Assembly: GCF_900105345.1 (NCBI RefSeq)
Contig: NZ_FNSN01000003.1
Location: forward strand, 62,001-126,000
Reading direction: 5' to 3'
DNA: 64,000 nt
Source of the DNA: Arthrobacter woluwensis
GTDB taxonomy: Bacteria > Actinomycetota > Actinomycetes > Actinomycetales > Micrococcaceae
Shown: one piece after another, positions 24,220-32,843 of the stretch
How the letters are laid out: each line of letters starts with the position of its first letter
Numbering within the stretch: the stretch's first letter is position 1
The notes under the pieces: model-generated
What the model saw: only the letters and a program-made list of their open reading frames with translations
What the model was told of the DNA's origin: nothing
The model's database searches: none
Position numbers and translations under genes: made by a program

Positions 24220-25113
24220 TCAGACCGCCGGGACCTCGCCCAGCGCCACGGAGATCCGCCGCAGCACCTCGGCCGGGCGGTTGGTGGTGATCTCTTGGAT
24301 GCCGAAGGTCACGCAGTAGTCCACGTCGGCGTCGTCGTCCACGGTCCAGACCCGGAAGCGGCGCCCGTCCGCCAGCCACTGCCGCGCCTGGTCGGCATGC
24401 GCCTTCAGGTAGTCGATGCCGGGGCCGGCGATCCCTGCGGTGCCTTCGTCCAGCATCCTCGCGGCCCGCTGAACGGCGGCGCGGAGCACCAGCGCGACCG
24501 CACTCGCCGCCAGACTGCCGATCTCGAGGTCTTCTTTGACCTCGTCCGTGTCCACGTCGTCCACGAGCTGGCACACGGCATCAGCGGGGACGGTCTCCAG
24601 CAGCTGTTCGGTGGCTTGCGGGTCGAAGCTCATGAAGGAGACCCGGATGTTCCCGAGCATCCCCGTCGAGGCTTCCCACCCCCGCTCCGACAGCAGCTCC
24701 AGCGTCTTCTCCTCCAGCCGGAACCCGAACGGCGAGGGGTGCTTGAACTCGATCGCCAGCCCGATCCCCCGCCCGGCGCCCGCCAGGATGTCCAGGAGCT
24801 CGCCCAGGGTCAGAAACTGCTCACTCGGGGAGCCGAACTCCTGCGGGATCACGGCGCCCTTCCACGAGTGGAAGTCCAGTTCGCGCAGCTCTGCGAGGGT
24901 CTTCTCGGCCACGGGCCCGGTGCCGTTCGACGTGCGGTCGAGGTCGTCGTCGTGGAGCAGCACCACATGGCCGTCCTCGGTCAGGTGGACGTCGCACTCG
25001 ACACCGTCCGCCCCGTCCGCGATCGCCTGCAGGTAGGCGGCGCGGGTGTGCTCGGCGAAGAGCTCGCTGGCGCCCCGGTGAGCGTAGACGAGGGGGCGGC
25101 TGATCTGAGTCAT
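24220..25113 (-). CDS. Glycerophosphodiester phosphodiesterase
   Basis: 297-residue TIM-barrel hydrolase that splits glycerophosphodiesters into glycerol-3-phosphate and an alcohol. The family signature is at the N-terminus: AHRGASELFAEHTRAAYLQA (catalytic His and the Glu/His pair), then GVECDVHLTEDGHVVLLHDD with the metal-binding E-D-H set, then DRTSNGTG. No signal peptide, so probably cytoplasmic. TAGCTT at 25120-25125 lies 6 nt before the ATG (leaderless). It is divergent from the DUF445 gene, with only 50 bp between starts. Confidence 0.92.
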   Translation of the reverse strand: MTQISRPLVYAHRGASELFAEHTRAAYLQAIADGADGVECDVHLTEDGHVVLLHDDDLDRTSNGTGPVAEKTLAELRELDFHSWKGAVIPQEFGSPSEQFLTLGELLDILAGAGRGIGLAIEFKHPSPFGFRLEEKTLELLSERGWEASTGMLGNIRVSFMSFDPQATEQLLETVPADAVCQLVDDVDTDEVKEDLEIGSLAASAVALVLRAAVQRAARMLDEGTAGIAGPGIDYLKAHADQARQWLADGRRFRVWTVDDDADVDYCVTFGIQEITTNRPAEVLRRISVALGEVPAV

Positions 25114-25119
25114 GGGATA

Positions 25120-25157
25120 AAGCTACCCACATTCGTGTCAGGGCAGGGGCATAGGGT
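25120..25157. promoter_or_regulatory. Divergent leaderless promoter pair
   Basis: Within 50 bp, TAGCTT (25120-25125, minus strand, 6 nt from the ATG at 25113) and TAGGGT (25152-25157, plus strand, 6 nt from the ATG at 25164) serve the two divergent genes. Neither gene depends on an obvious Shine-Dalgarno. Confidence 0.45.
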
Positions 25158-25163
25158 GGAGGC

Positions 25164-26486
25164 ATGGACGTGAACACTGCGCCAATTTCCCGGGACAGCG
25201 GCACGCTGCCCTCGCCGGGTGACGCCGCCAAGGCCGCCGCGCTGGCCCGGATGAAGGGCATCGCCCTGGCACTGCTCATCGCCCTGGCCGTGGTGTTCGG
25301 GGTGTCCTTCGCGCTGCAGCACCAGTACCCGTGGCTGGCCTATGTCAGAGCCGCGGCCGAAGGCGGGATGGTGGGCGCCCTCGCCGACTGGTTCGCCGTC
25401 ACGGCGCTCTTCCGGCACCCCATGGGCCTCAAGATCCCGCACACCGCGATCATCCCGCGGAAGAAGGACCAGATCGGCGCCTCGCTGGGTGACTTCGTCG
25501 GCACCAACTTCCTCTCCGAGGACGTCATCCGCACCAAGCTCGCGGCGACGGATCTGGCCCGCTCGGTGGGCCGCTGGCTCTCCGGCACGCGCGACGACGG
25601 CGCACCCACCACCGGTCCGACCGGCGCCGACCGCATCGCAAAGGAAGGCGCGGCCGCCATCCGCGGCCTCTTCACCGTGCTGCGGGATGACGACGTCCAG
25701 GCCGTGGTCGAAGCGCTGGTCCGCAAGCACGTCGTCGACCCGCCGTGGGGTCCACCGGTCGGCAGACTCGCCGAGCGGGTGTTCGACGAGGGTCACCACC
25801 GGCACCTCGTGGACCTGCTGATCGACCGGGCCGCGGACTGGGTCGGCCGGAACCACGAAACGGTGAACCGCCTGGTCAGCGACCGCTCCCCGCTCTGGGT
25901 GCCCGGATTCGTGGACTCGCTCGTGGGCGACAAGGTGTACATCGAGCTGGCGAAGTTCGTGAAGGGCATCCAGGCGGACCCGGATCACCAGGTGCGCCAG
26001 GCCATCGACACCTACCTCAAGGAACTGGCCCAGGACCTCCAGCACGATCCGGCGATGATCGAACGTGCCGAGGGGATCAAGGCGCAGATCCTGGGCGATC
26101 CGCAGGTCCGCGACATCGCCGGCCGCACCTGGGAGACCGTCAAGAAGGCACTCCTGGACGCCGTGGACGACCCGCAGAGCGAGTTGTACCAGCGCTTCGT
26201 GAGCGCGATCCGGGACTTCGGCCGCCGCCTGGTGGACGACCCCGAGCTGGCGGCCAAGGTCAACACCTGGGTGGCCGACATCGCGGCCTACGTGGTGTCC
26301 AACTACCGCGACCAGATCACGGGGCTCATCACCGACACCGTGGAACGCTGGGACGCCGAGGAGACCTCACAGAAGATCGAGCTCCAGGTGGGACGCGATC
26401 TGCAGTTCATCCGGATCAACGGCACCGTGGTCGGGTCACTGGCCGGCCTGCTCATCTTCACCGTCGCCACGCTGCTGCTGGGCTGA
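25164..26486 (+). CDS. DUF445 family membrane protein
   Basis: 440-residue member of the DUF445 (YjiN-like) family. One transmembrane helix lies near the N-terminus (ALALLIALAVVFGVSFAL, about 33-52) and another at the extreme C-terminus (VGSLAGLLIFTVATLLLG). Between them is the conserved GGMVGALADWFAVTALFRHP, then TAIIPRKKDQIGASLGDFV, and a long helical region. The function of the family is not established. A TAGGGT box 6 nt before the ATG suggests a leaderless mRNA. Confidence 0.9.
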   Translation: MDVNTAPISRDSGTLPSPGDAAKAAALARMKGIALALLIALAVVFGVSFALQHQYPWLAYVRAAAEGGMVGALADWFAVTALFRHPMGLKIPHTAIIPRKKDQIGASLGDFVGTNFLSEDVIRTKLAATDLARSVGRWLSGTRDDGAPTTGPTGADRIAKEGAAAIRGLFTVLRDDDVQAVVEALVRKHVVDPPWGPPVGRLAERVFDEGHHRHLVDLLIDRAADWVGRNHETVNRLVSDRSPLWVPGFVDSLVGDKVYIELAKFVKGIQADPDHQVRQAIDTYLKELAQDLQHDPAMIERAEGIKAQILGDPQVRDIAGRTWETVKKALLDAVDDPQSELYQRFVSAIRDFGRRLVDDPELAAKVNTWVADIAAYVVSNYRDQITGLITDTVERWDAEETSQKIELQVGRDLQFIRINGTVVGSLAGLLIFTVATLLLG

Positions 26487-26506
26487 GGGCCCTCACGCAG
26501 TCCGGG

Positions 26507-27433
26507 TCAGCGCGGTTCGGCGCCGGGCGTTCCGGGAACGTCCTTCCCGGCGGCGTCCACTCCGGGGGCGTCGGGGAGCCGCCGATCGGCGCTCGACGGG
26601 TCCAGCTCCAACGGCGCGCGCTGCGGGGGCTGCGCGTGCGACGGGAGTTGCGCGGCGCCGTCGTCGGACGGGAGAGCGGGCTGCTCGCCGAAGGGGGCCA
26701 CGAGCGGGAGCGCCCCGAAGGCCTCACGGGTGTTCGCGATGACCGCGCGGCCCATGAGCAGATTGCCGCCGCCGCCCATCACCGCGCCGACGCCGAACGG
26801 CAGGAGCCGTCCGAAGAAAGCACCGCCCTGCTTCTTGACCAGGGACTTCAGGAAGGCCTTCTGGATGGCGGCCTTCACGGGCTCGAAGGTGGCGGCCGAC
26901 GTCTTCTTGGTCAGGACGCTGCCCCACACCTGGCTCGCTCCCCGGCCTCGGCCCATGGTCTGGCCGGTGAACGCACTCAGCAAGGAGGTGCCCTCCTCGC
27001 CCAGCATGATCGCCATGACCATGGTGCGGGCCTTCTCGGGGTCGGTCACCCGGACTCCGTGGAGCTCGGCGACGCTGGAGGCGAAGAGCGCGGTGGCCTC
27101 GAGGAACGCAGCCGTCGCGACGCCGGAAACGGCCAGTGCGGTCCCGGTCCCGACGCCGGGGATCACCGCGGTGGCGCCGGCGCCCGCGCCGGTGGTCGTG
27201 ACGGTGGCCAGATACTGACGCTCCAGGCGGACGACGAGTTCCGCCAGCGAGGCGTTCGGGTGCTTGCGGCGCAGCCGTGAGATGTGCCCGACGACGAGCG
27301 GACGCTGCACATCCACCGCCTTCAGCAGGACGTTGTGGATTCCGGAACGGGGCTTGCCCTGTTCGTCGAACATGGCGTTCTGTGCTGCGTTCTGAGCGAT
27401 TCCCAGGGCGGGGTTCTTCTTGCGCTTGGCCAT
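26507..27433 (-). CDS. EcsC-like hypothetical protein
   Basis: 308-residue protein with two hydrophobic glycine-rich segments (TTTGAGAGATAVIPGVGTGT, about 79-98, and LPFGVGAVMGGGGNLLMGR, about 216-234), a basic N-terminus (AKRKKNP) and a Pro/Asp-rich tail. The pattern of a helical protein with VPG-type glycine turns and a QKAFLKSLVKKQGG stretch recalls EcsC-family proteins, but the match is tentative. It may sit at the membrane. A TAGGCT box at 27441-27446 with 7 nt to the ATG is nearly identical to the boxes of two other genes in the window. Confidence 0.65.
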   Translation of the reverse strand: MAKRKKNPALGIAQNAAQNAMFDEQGKPRSGIHNVLLKAVDVQRPLVVGHISRLRRKHPNASLAELVVRLERQYLATVTTTGAGAGATAVIPGVGTGTALAVSGVATAAFLEATALFASSVAELHGVRVTDPEKARTMVMAIMLGEEGTSLLSAFTGQTMGRGRGASQVWGSVLTKKTSAATFEPVKAAIQKAFLKSLVKKQGGAFFGRLLPFGVGAVMGGGGNLLMGRAVIANTREAFGALPLVAPFGEQPALPSDDGAAQLPSHAQPPQRAPLELDPSSADRRLPDAPGVDAAGKDVPGTPGAEPR

Positions 27434-27440
27434 GGCCCTA

Positions 27441-27446
27441 AGCCTA
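27441..27446 (-). promoter_or_regulatory. Shared leaderless -10 element, copy 1
   Basis: Minus strand TAGGCTTAGGGCCATG: a -10 box, 7 nt, then the start codon. Near-identical copies precede the genes starting at 28109 and 34670. Confidence 0.5.
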
Positions 27447-27464
27447 GTCCGCGAGGGGCTTGGC

Positions 27465-28109
27465 TCAGGAGGCGGCTTCGGCGGGAGCCGTGGACTTGAG
27501 CACGTAGTACTTGAGGAACGCGCTCACATCGACCATCTCCTGCACCGCCATGTAGTGGCCCAGTCCGGGATAGCTGCGCGATGTCAGGGCCGTGTTCTCC
27601 TCCAGCCATTCCTCCGTGAAGAGTGTGGCGTCCTCGTTGATCACCAGGTCCTCCTTGTCGCGGCCCCAGAAGAAGGGCGGCCGCTGCGTGAAGGACTCGG
27701 TGAGCGCCAGAAGGTCGTTGTCGAGGACGAACCCCGACAGGCCCACGGTGGCGCGGAACTGTTCGGGGCGCAGCCTCAGGAGGCTGCTCGCCATGGCCAT
27801 GCCCTGGGAGAACCCGAGGAGCGAGACGCTGCTGTGCTGCGCCTTGATCCCATCCAGCCAGGCGAGAACCTGCGTGCAGGAGGCCATGACCTGGGAGAAG
27901 TCGTTGGTCAGGAAGTAGTCGAGCAGGAACCACCCGTGCTGATCGCCGATCTCCATGACACCCAGGGGCGCGGCACAGGTGAATTCCTGTGGCAGGTGGG
28001 GGAACAGCTTCTCCATGCGTTCCGGCGAGGATCCGTAGCCGTGGAACAGCAGCAGCAACGGTGTGCCGGCACGCTCAGATTCCGGCTTGGACCACAGGAC
28101 CTTCTCCAT
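27465..28109 (-). CDS. Alpha/beta hydrolase (phospholipase/carboxylesterase-like)
   Basis: 214-residue esterase of the carboxylesterase/phospholipase (YpfH-like) type. It has the oxyanion strand LLLLFHGYGSSPERMEKLFP, the nucleophile elbow LLGFSQGMAM (GFSQG), and the catalytic His in YPGLGHYMAV; the acid is probably in the INEDATLF region. The start at 28109 is chosen over the long frame to 28313 because it begins at the domain and has a TACGCT box 7 nt upstream. The substrate is unknown. Confidence 0.85.
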   Translation of the reverse strand: MEKVLWSKPESERAGTPLLLLFHGYGSSPERMEKLFPHLPQEFTCAAPLGVMEIGDQHGWFLLDYFLTNDFSQVMASCTQVLAWLDGIKAQHSSVSLLGFSQGMAMASSLLRLRPEQFRATVGLSGFVLDNDLLALTESFTQRPPFFWGRDKEDLVINEDATLFTEEWLEENTALTSRSYPGLGHYMAVQEMVDVSAFLKYYVLKSTAPAEAAS

Positions 28110-28116
28110 GGCCCTA

Positions 28117-28122
28117 AGCGTA
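28117..28122 (-). promoter_or_regulatory. Shared leaderless -10 element, copy 2
   Basis: TACGCTTAGGGCCATG on the minus strand, matching the elements at 27441 and 34678. The match with 27441 extends upstream through GCGGACTA. Confidence 0.5.
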
Positions 28123-28193
28123 GTCCGCGGGGTCCCCTGCCGAGGCACGAGGCCGGGGAAGGACGCAGCGGTAGTCCGAGGGGTCCCCTGCCG
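28121..28193. repeat. 22-bp direct repeat pair
   Basis: 28121-28142 and 28172-28193 share 21 of 22 bases (TAGTCCG, one variable base, then GGGTCCCCTGCCG), 51 bp apart, in the 233-bp gap before the fructose operon. Possibly a small local duplication that carried part of the upstream promoter of the esterase. Confidence 0.5.
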
Positions 28194-28250
28194 TACGTGG
28201 CCCCTCCCCCGGATCCCCCCCGCTCGTTTCCGGTTTTCGCCACATACCCC

Positions 28251-28278
28251 TTGACTTCCAAAAACAAACACAGATAAA
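28251..28278 (+). promoter_or_regulatory. Promoter of the fructose operon
   Basis: TTGACT (28251-28256) and GATAAA (28273-28278) with a 16-bp spacer, in an AT-rich pocket upstream of fruR. Confidence 0.45.
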
Positions 28279-28298
28279 GTCAAGCATTCAAAGATTCC

Positions 28299-28314
28299 TG
28301 TGACAACTGTCACA
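28299..28314. promoter_or_regulatory. CRP/GlxR-type binding site
   Basis: TGTGACAACTGTCACA is a perfect palindrome fitting TGTGA-N6-TCACA, the CRP/GlxR consensus. It lies downstream of the predicted transcription start and 28 bp before fruR, a position expected for repression or for roadblock control of the fructose PTS by cAMP. Confidence 0.65.
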
Positions 28315-28342
28315 ACCTCAATGGCGCGGAAAGGAGACGGGC

Positions 28343-29125
28343 ATGTTCGCAGAAGAACGGCACAGCACCATCGCCGACCTCCTGACCGCGCACGGCCGCG
28401 TCACGGTCACCGAGCTCGCTCAGCGGTTCACCATCACCCCGGAAACGGTCCGTCGGGACCTCGCGCTTCTCGAAGAGCAAGGAGAGCTGCGCCGGGTCCA
28501 CGGCGGAGCGGTGGCGGTCGACCGCGGGAGCACCGCCGAAACCTCGGTCCCCGAGCGCCTGGCAACCCATTCCGAGCAGAAGCAGCGGATCGCCGCGGCC
28601 GCCTTCGCCCTCCTCCCCCGCACCTCCGCGGCCAGCATCGTGCTCGACGCCGGCACCACCACGGAAGCTCTCGCCGGCCTGATCGCCCAGCGCGACGCCG
28701 ACGCCCCGGCCCTGCTGGTCCTCACCAACTCGATCCCGATCGCCGCCGCACTGTCCGACACCCCCGGCGTCGCGCTCCACATCCTCGGCGGCAAGGTCCG
28801 CGGGGTGACGCAGGCGGCCGTCGGAGCCGGCACGGTGGCCGAGCTGCGGAACGTCCGCCCGGACATCGCGTTCGTGGGCACCAATGGCATCCATGCCGAC
28901 TTCGGATTGAGCACCCCGGACCCCGAGGAGGCCGCCGTCAAGACGGCGTTCGTCCAGGCGGCCCGGCGGACGGTCGTCCTCGCCGACGCGAGCAAGCTCG
29001 ACGCCGAAACCCTGGTCCGCTTCGCCACCCTGGAGGACGTGGACACCCTGGTCACCGACGGGACGCCGTCCCTGGAACTGGCCGAAGCCCTTTCAACCGC
29101 AGAAGCAGAGGTGATTCAGGCGTGA
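28343..29125 (+). CDS. fruR: DeoR family regulator of fructose operon
   Basis: 260-residue DeoR-type repressor. The N-terminal HTH (residues about 5-55: RVTVTELAQRFTITPETVRR, then LRRVHGGAV) is followed by the sugar-phosphate sensing domain (VLDAGTTTEALAGLI, NSIPIAAAL, FVGTNGIH). AAGGAG precedes the ATG. It is the first gene of fruR-fruK-fruA and overlaps fruK by GTGA. Fructose-1-phosphate is the probable inducer, as for FruR proteins in other actinobacteria. Confidence 0.9.
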   Translation: MFAEERHSTIADLLTAHGRVTVTELAQRFTITPETVRRDLALLEEQGELRRVHGGAVAVDRGSTAETSVPERLATHSEQKQRIAAAAFALLPRTSAASIVLDAGTTTEALAGLIAQRDADAPALLVLTNSIPIAAALSDTPGVALHILGGKVRGVTQAAVGAGTVAELRNVRPDIAFVGTNGIHADFGLSTPDPEEAAVKTAFVQAARRTVVLADASKLDAETLVRFATLEDVDTLVTDGTPSLELAEALSTAEAEVIQA

Positions 29126-30111
29126 TCATCACACTCACCGCCAATCCCAGCCTGGACCGGACCGTGGAACTCCCCGGGGCGCTCGCCCGGGGCGAGGTCC
29201 AGCGCGCCACGGCCGTCCGGAGCGAAGCCGGAGGGAAGGGCGTCAACGTCTCCCGCGCGCTCACCGCGTCGGGCCTGAAGACCGTGGCGGTCCTGCCCGG
29301 CGATCCGACGGACCCCGTGGTCGTCGGCCTGGCCTCCACGGGCATCCCGCACCACGCGCTCCCCATCGGCGCCCCGCTCCGCAGCAACATCACGCTGACA
29401 GAGCCGGACGGCACCACCACCAAGGTGAACGAACCCGGCCCGGAGCTCAGCGCCGAGCAGCGGGACGCCCTCACGGCGCTCCTGCTCGACGAATCCCGCG
29501 AGGCCTCCTGGGTGGTCCTGGCCGGTTCGCTGCCGCCCGGTTTCCCGGCCGACTACTACGCGCGACTGACCCGCTGGCTCCGCACCGAGCTCGGCAGTGA
29601 CGCTCCGCGCATCGCCGTCGACTCCTCCGGGACGCCGCTCCTGGAGGCCATCAACGCCGGCGCCGACGCGGCGCCGGACCTCCTCAAGCCCAACGGCGAA
29701 GAACTCGCCGAGCTCGCGGCCCTCGCCGGGTTCAGCGAGCAGCACAGCGGAGACGAGCTGGAAGCGGACCCGGTGCTCGCCGCCCGGGCCGCGACCGCCG
29801 TCGTCGAACGCGGCGTGGGAGCCGTGCTCGCGACGCTCGGCTCGAAAGGCGCGGTGCTCGTCACCGCCGACGGCGCCTGGCACGCGAGCCACGCGCCCAT
29901 CCAGGCGGTGAGCACGGTCGGCGCGGGAGACTCCTCGCTGGCCGGCTACCTCCTGCGGGCCGAGGACGGTGGATCCGCCGTCGAGTGCCTCACCCAGGCC
30001 GTGGCCCACGGTGCCGCAGCCGCCTCCCTCCCCGGTTCCACCGTCCCCGGCCTGGACCAGACCACCCCCGACGCCGTGACCGTCACGGCCCTAGCAAAGG
30101 ACTCCCTGTGA
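29122..30111 (+). CDS. fruK: 1-phosphofructokinase
   Basis: 329-residue PfkB-family kinase that phosphorylates fructose-1-phosphate to fructose-1,6-bisphosphate. Visible motifs are the N-terminal IITLTANPSLDRTVEL, the first PfkB signature GGKGVNVSRAL (about residue 36) and the second signature VSTVGAGDSSLAGYLLRA (about 262-279) with catalytic Asp in GAGDS. It starts with GTG at 29122 overlapping fruR by 4 bp, and overlaps fruA by 4 bp, so the three genes are translationally coupled. Confidence 0.93.
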   Translation: MIITLTANPSLDRTVELPGALARGEVQRATAVRSEAGGKGVNVSRALTASGLKTVAVLPGDPTDPVVVGLASTGIPHHALPIGAPLRSNITLTEPDGTTTKVNEPGPELSAEQRDALTALLLDESREASWVVLAGSLPPGFPADYYARLTRWLRTELGSDAPRIAVDSSGTPLLEAINAGADAAPDLLKPNGEELAELAALAGFSEQHSGDELEADPVLAARAATAVVERGVGAVLATLGSKGAVLVTADGAWHASHAPIQAVSTVGAGDSSLAGYLLRAEDGGSAVECLTQAVAHGAAAASLPGSTVPGLDQTTPDAVTVTALAKDSL

Positions 30112-32186
30112 GCCAGATGATCACCCCGGACCTCGTGGTCCTCGACGCGGACCTGGGATCCACCCCAGCCGACGTCATCCGCACCCTCTCCGGCAAAGTC
30201 GCCGCGCTGGGCCGCGCCGAAGCGGAAGGCCTCTTCGCCTCCGCCCTGGCCCGCGAGGAGAAGACGCCCACCGGCATCCCCGGCGGTATCGCCATCCCGC
30301 ACGCCAAGACCGACGCCGTCACCGAACCCGCCCTCGCCATGGCGCGCCTGGGCAACCCGGTGCCGTTCGGCGCCAAGGACGGCCCGGCGGACCTCATCTT
30401 CCTGATCGCGGCACCGGCCGGGGCCGACCAGGAGCACCTCAAGCTCCTGTCCAAGCTCGCCCGCTCGCTCATCAAAAAGGACTTCACCGCCGCACTGCGG
30501 GCCGCCGCGAGCCCGGAGGAGATCGTCGCGCTGGTCGAGGGCGCGCTGTCCGACGCTCCCAAGGCGGCACCGGCCGCCTCGACCGCCGACGCCGGGGCAC
30601 CGGCTGCCGCAGCCCCCGCGGCAGGCGCCGCCTCCGCAGCCTCCGCGGCGCCGTCGTCGGCTCCCGCAGCCGAGGGTCCCCGCCGCATCGTGGCCGTGAC
30701 CGCCTGCCCCACGGGCATCGCGCACACCTACATGTCCGCCGACTCCCTCGCCGCCGCCGGCAAGGAGATGGGCGTCGACGTCCAGGTGGAGACCCAAGGC
30801 TCCGCCGGCGCCACCCCGCTGCCGGCCGACGTGATCGCCAACGCCGACGCCGTCATCTTCGCCGTCGACGTCGACGTCCGCGACAAGGACCGCTTCGCAG
30901 GCCTGCCGTACATCCAGTCCCCGGTCAAGCGCGGCATCGACGAGCCGAAGGAGATGATCGAGGAGGCCCTGGCCGCCGCGAAGGACCCGAACTCCCGCCG
31001 CGTGAGGGCCACCGGTTCCTCGTCCTCCTCGGACGCGGACACGGCCGGCGAGTCCGTGGGCGCCAAGCTCAAGCGCGCCCTCCTGACCGGCGTCTCCTAC
31101 ATGATCCCGTTCGTGGCCGGTGGCGGTCTGCTGATCGCGCTCGGCTTCCTGCTGGGTGGTTTCGACATCACCAAGTTCGCCGACACGATCGTGGTCAAGA
31201 ACAACCTCTTCAGCCTGCCGACCGAGTTCGGTGACCACGCGCTCGGCCCGCTGGGCGCCTACCTCGGAGCGGTGCTGTTCAAGATCGGCGCGCTGTCCAT
31301 GAGCTTCCTGGTCCCGGCGCTGGCAGGCTACATCGCCTACGCCCTGGCCGACCGGCCCGGCATCGCCCCCGGTTTCGTGGTCGGCGCCGTCGCGGGCTTC
31401 ATGGGCGCCGGCTTCCTCGGCGGCATCGTCGGCGGTCTGCTCGCCGGGTACACGGCATCCTGGCTCGGCCAGCGGCCCGCACCGCGCTGGCTGCGCGGCC
31501 TCATGCCCGTGGTGATCATCCCGCTCGTCGCGTCGATCGTGGCCTCCGGCCTCATGTTCGTGGTCCTCGGCGGCCCCATCGCCTGGCTGACCACCGCTCT
31601 GAACAACTGGCTGACCGGCATGAGCGGCGCCGCAGCGATCGTGCTCGGCATCGTCCTCGGCCTCATGATGTGCTTCGACCTGGGCGGCCCCGTCAACAAG
31701 GTGGCCTACTCCTTCGCCGCAGCGGGCCTGAGCGCCGGCACCGCGGACAACCACGGCCCGTACCTCATCATGGCCGCCGTCATGGGCGCCGGCATGGTCC
31801 CGCCGCTCGGCATGGCCCTGGCCACGGTGCTCCGTCCGAAGCTGTTCACCGCCGCCGAGCACGAGAACGGCAAGGCCGCCTGGCTCCTGGGCGCGTCCTT
31901 CATCTCCGAAGGCGCCATCCCGTTCGCCGCAGCCGACCCGCTGCGCGTCATCCCGGCCTCCATGCTGGGTGGCGCAGTGACGGGCGCTCTCTCCATGGCC
32001 TTCGCGGCCGGCTCCCGCGCACCCCACGGTGGCGTCTTCGTCTTCTTCGCCTTCGACAACTTCCTCCTCTGGATCCTGTCGATCGCCGTCGGCGCCGTCA
32101 TCACCGGCTTCGCGGTGGTGGGCCTGAAGGGGGCCGCGGCTCGCAAGGCCGAGGTCCGTCAGGCTCAGGAGGCCGTCGCCGTCTGA
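30108..32186 (+). CDS. fruA: Fructose-specific PTS enzyme IIABC
   Basis: 692-residue fused PTS permease taking up fructose as fructose-1-phosphate. The EIIA domain (about 1-145) has the phosphorylated His in AIPHAKTDAV. An Ala-rich linker leads to EIIB (about 185-285) with the phospho-Cys motif VTACPTGIAHTYM. EIIC (about 320-685) is a multi-helix membrane domain with GGGLLIALGFLLGG and GGPVNKVAYSFAAAG. The start is GTG at 30108 overlapping the fruK stop; an ATG at 30117 is an alternative. A strong hairpin follows. Confidence 0.93.
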   Translation: MSQMITPDLVVLDADLGSTPADVIRTLSGKVAALGRAEAEGLFASALAREEKTPTGIPGGIAIPHAKTDAVTEPALAMARLGNPVPFGAKDGPADLIFLIAAPAGADQEHLKLLSKLARSLIKKDFTAALRAAASPEEIVALVEGALSDAPKAAPAASTADAGAPAAAAPAAGAASAASAAPSSAPAAEGPRRIVAVTACPTGIAHTYMSADSLAAAGKEMGVDVQVETQGSAGATPLPADVIANADAVIFAVDVDVRDKDRFAGLPYIQSPVKRGIDEPKEMIEEALAAAKDPNSRRVRATGSSSSSDADTAGESVGAKLKRALLTGVSYMIPFVAGGGLLIALGFLLGGFDITKFADTIVVKNNLFSLPTEFGDHALGPLGAYLGAVLFKIGALSMSFLVPALAGYIAYALADRPGIAPGFVVGAVAGFMGAGFLGGIVGGLLAGYTASWLGQRPAPRWLRGLMPVVIIPLVASIVASGLMFVVLGGPIAWLTTALNNWLTGMSGAAAIVLGIVLGLMMCFDLGGPVNKVAYSFAAAGLSAGTADNHGPYLIMAAVMGAGMVPPLGMALATVLRPKLFTAAEHENGKAAWLLGASFISEGAIPFAAADPLRVIPASMLGGAVTGALSMAFAAGSRAPHGGVFVFFAFDNFLLWILSIAVGAVITGFAVVGLKGAAARKAEVRQAQEAVAV

Positions 32187-32225
32187 TCCTTCGGATCGCT
32201 GGACCTCCAGGATCCCGGGACGCGA

Positions 32226-32293
32226 AAACACCCCCGGTTCCGTTGTCCACCCACTGAAATGTGTGTGGGTGAGCAACGGAACCGGGGGTGTTT
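32226..32293. terminator. Large bidirectional hairpin after fruA
   Basis: 20-bp arms (32226-32245 and 32274-32293; core CACCCCCGGTTCCG) with an inner 7-bp stem CACCCAC/GTGGGTG, between the convergent fruA and a small minus-strand gene. Confidence 0.8.
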
Positions 32294-32309
32294 CCGTGTG
32301 GTCCGCCGG

Positions 32310-32579
32310 TCAGTGCGAGTGCGGCATCTGCGGACGGCTCGTGCGGTGGACCGCGTTCACTCCGGCGGCGTTGCCGGAGCGACCAGGGTTGCTGAAGTGG
32401 TCCTTGGGGTGCCGGTGCTTGCCGTTGCCGTCCGGCCAGACCGGGCGGGCGCTGTCACCACCGACCGCCGAGGCCCCCAGTGAAATCTGCGGAACCGCCG
32501 CGGGCCCGTCCAGGGACGCCGTCATCTTCTGAACGATCTCGCCGTCCAGGCCTGCGGGGGTGGATTCATGTTCTGCCAT
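32310..32579 (-). CDS. Small hypothetical protein
   Basis: 89-residue protein of unknown function. The start at 32579 has a perfect AAGGAGG. It is polar and low in complexity: an acidic N-terminal part (AEHESTPAGLDGEIVQKMTA) and a His/Pro/Gly-rich C-terminal half (DGNGKHRHPKDHFSN, then RTSRPQMPHSH) that could bind metal, though this is only suggested by the histidines. No signal peptide or membrane segment. Confidence 0.65.
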   Translation of the reverse strand: MAEHESTPAGLDGEIVQKMTASLDGPAAVPQISLGASAVGGDSARPVWPDGNGKHRHPKDHFSNPGRSGNAAGVNAVHRTSRPQMPHSH

Positions 32580-32843
32580 GGTGACGCCTCCTTGGGAGTT
32601 CGATGCCAGGAACCGGCCGCGTCCGGCCACGAGGGTGGGAAGGGCCGTCCCAGCAGTCTCCGCCCGCGCCCCCGGAAAATCAAGGGATCACGGACATCCG
32701 GAACCGAAAATCATCCTCCCGGGGAGGGGTGCGGAGCGCGGTTTCCGGGCACGACGAAAGAACAGCTCCCGACGACGGCGGCCGCGGCCTCCGGAAGCGC
32801 CGGACGTCCCGTGGATGGCGGCGTCAGTCCCTGCGCGTCAGAT
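32580..32843. other. Intergenic region, no gene supported
   Basis: 264 bp between two minus-strand genes; it must hold the promoter of the small protein. No convincing repeat, RNA or additional gene is seen. Confidence 0.4.

Noticed and set aside
29946-32276. 776-codon minus-strand open frame opposite fruK/fruA
   Set aside because: Composition (His/Gly/Glu/Arg-rich, no domain) is that of an antisense frame over high-GC genes; the plus strand carries clear PTS and kinase motifs.
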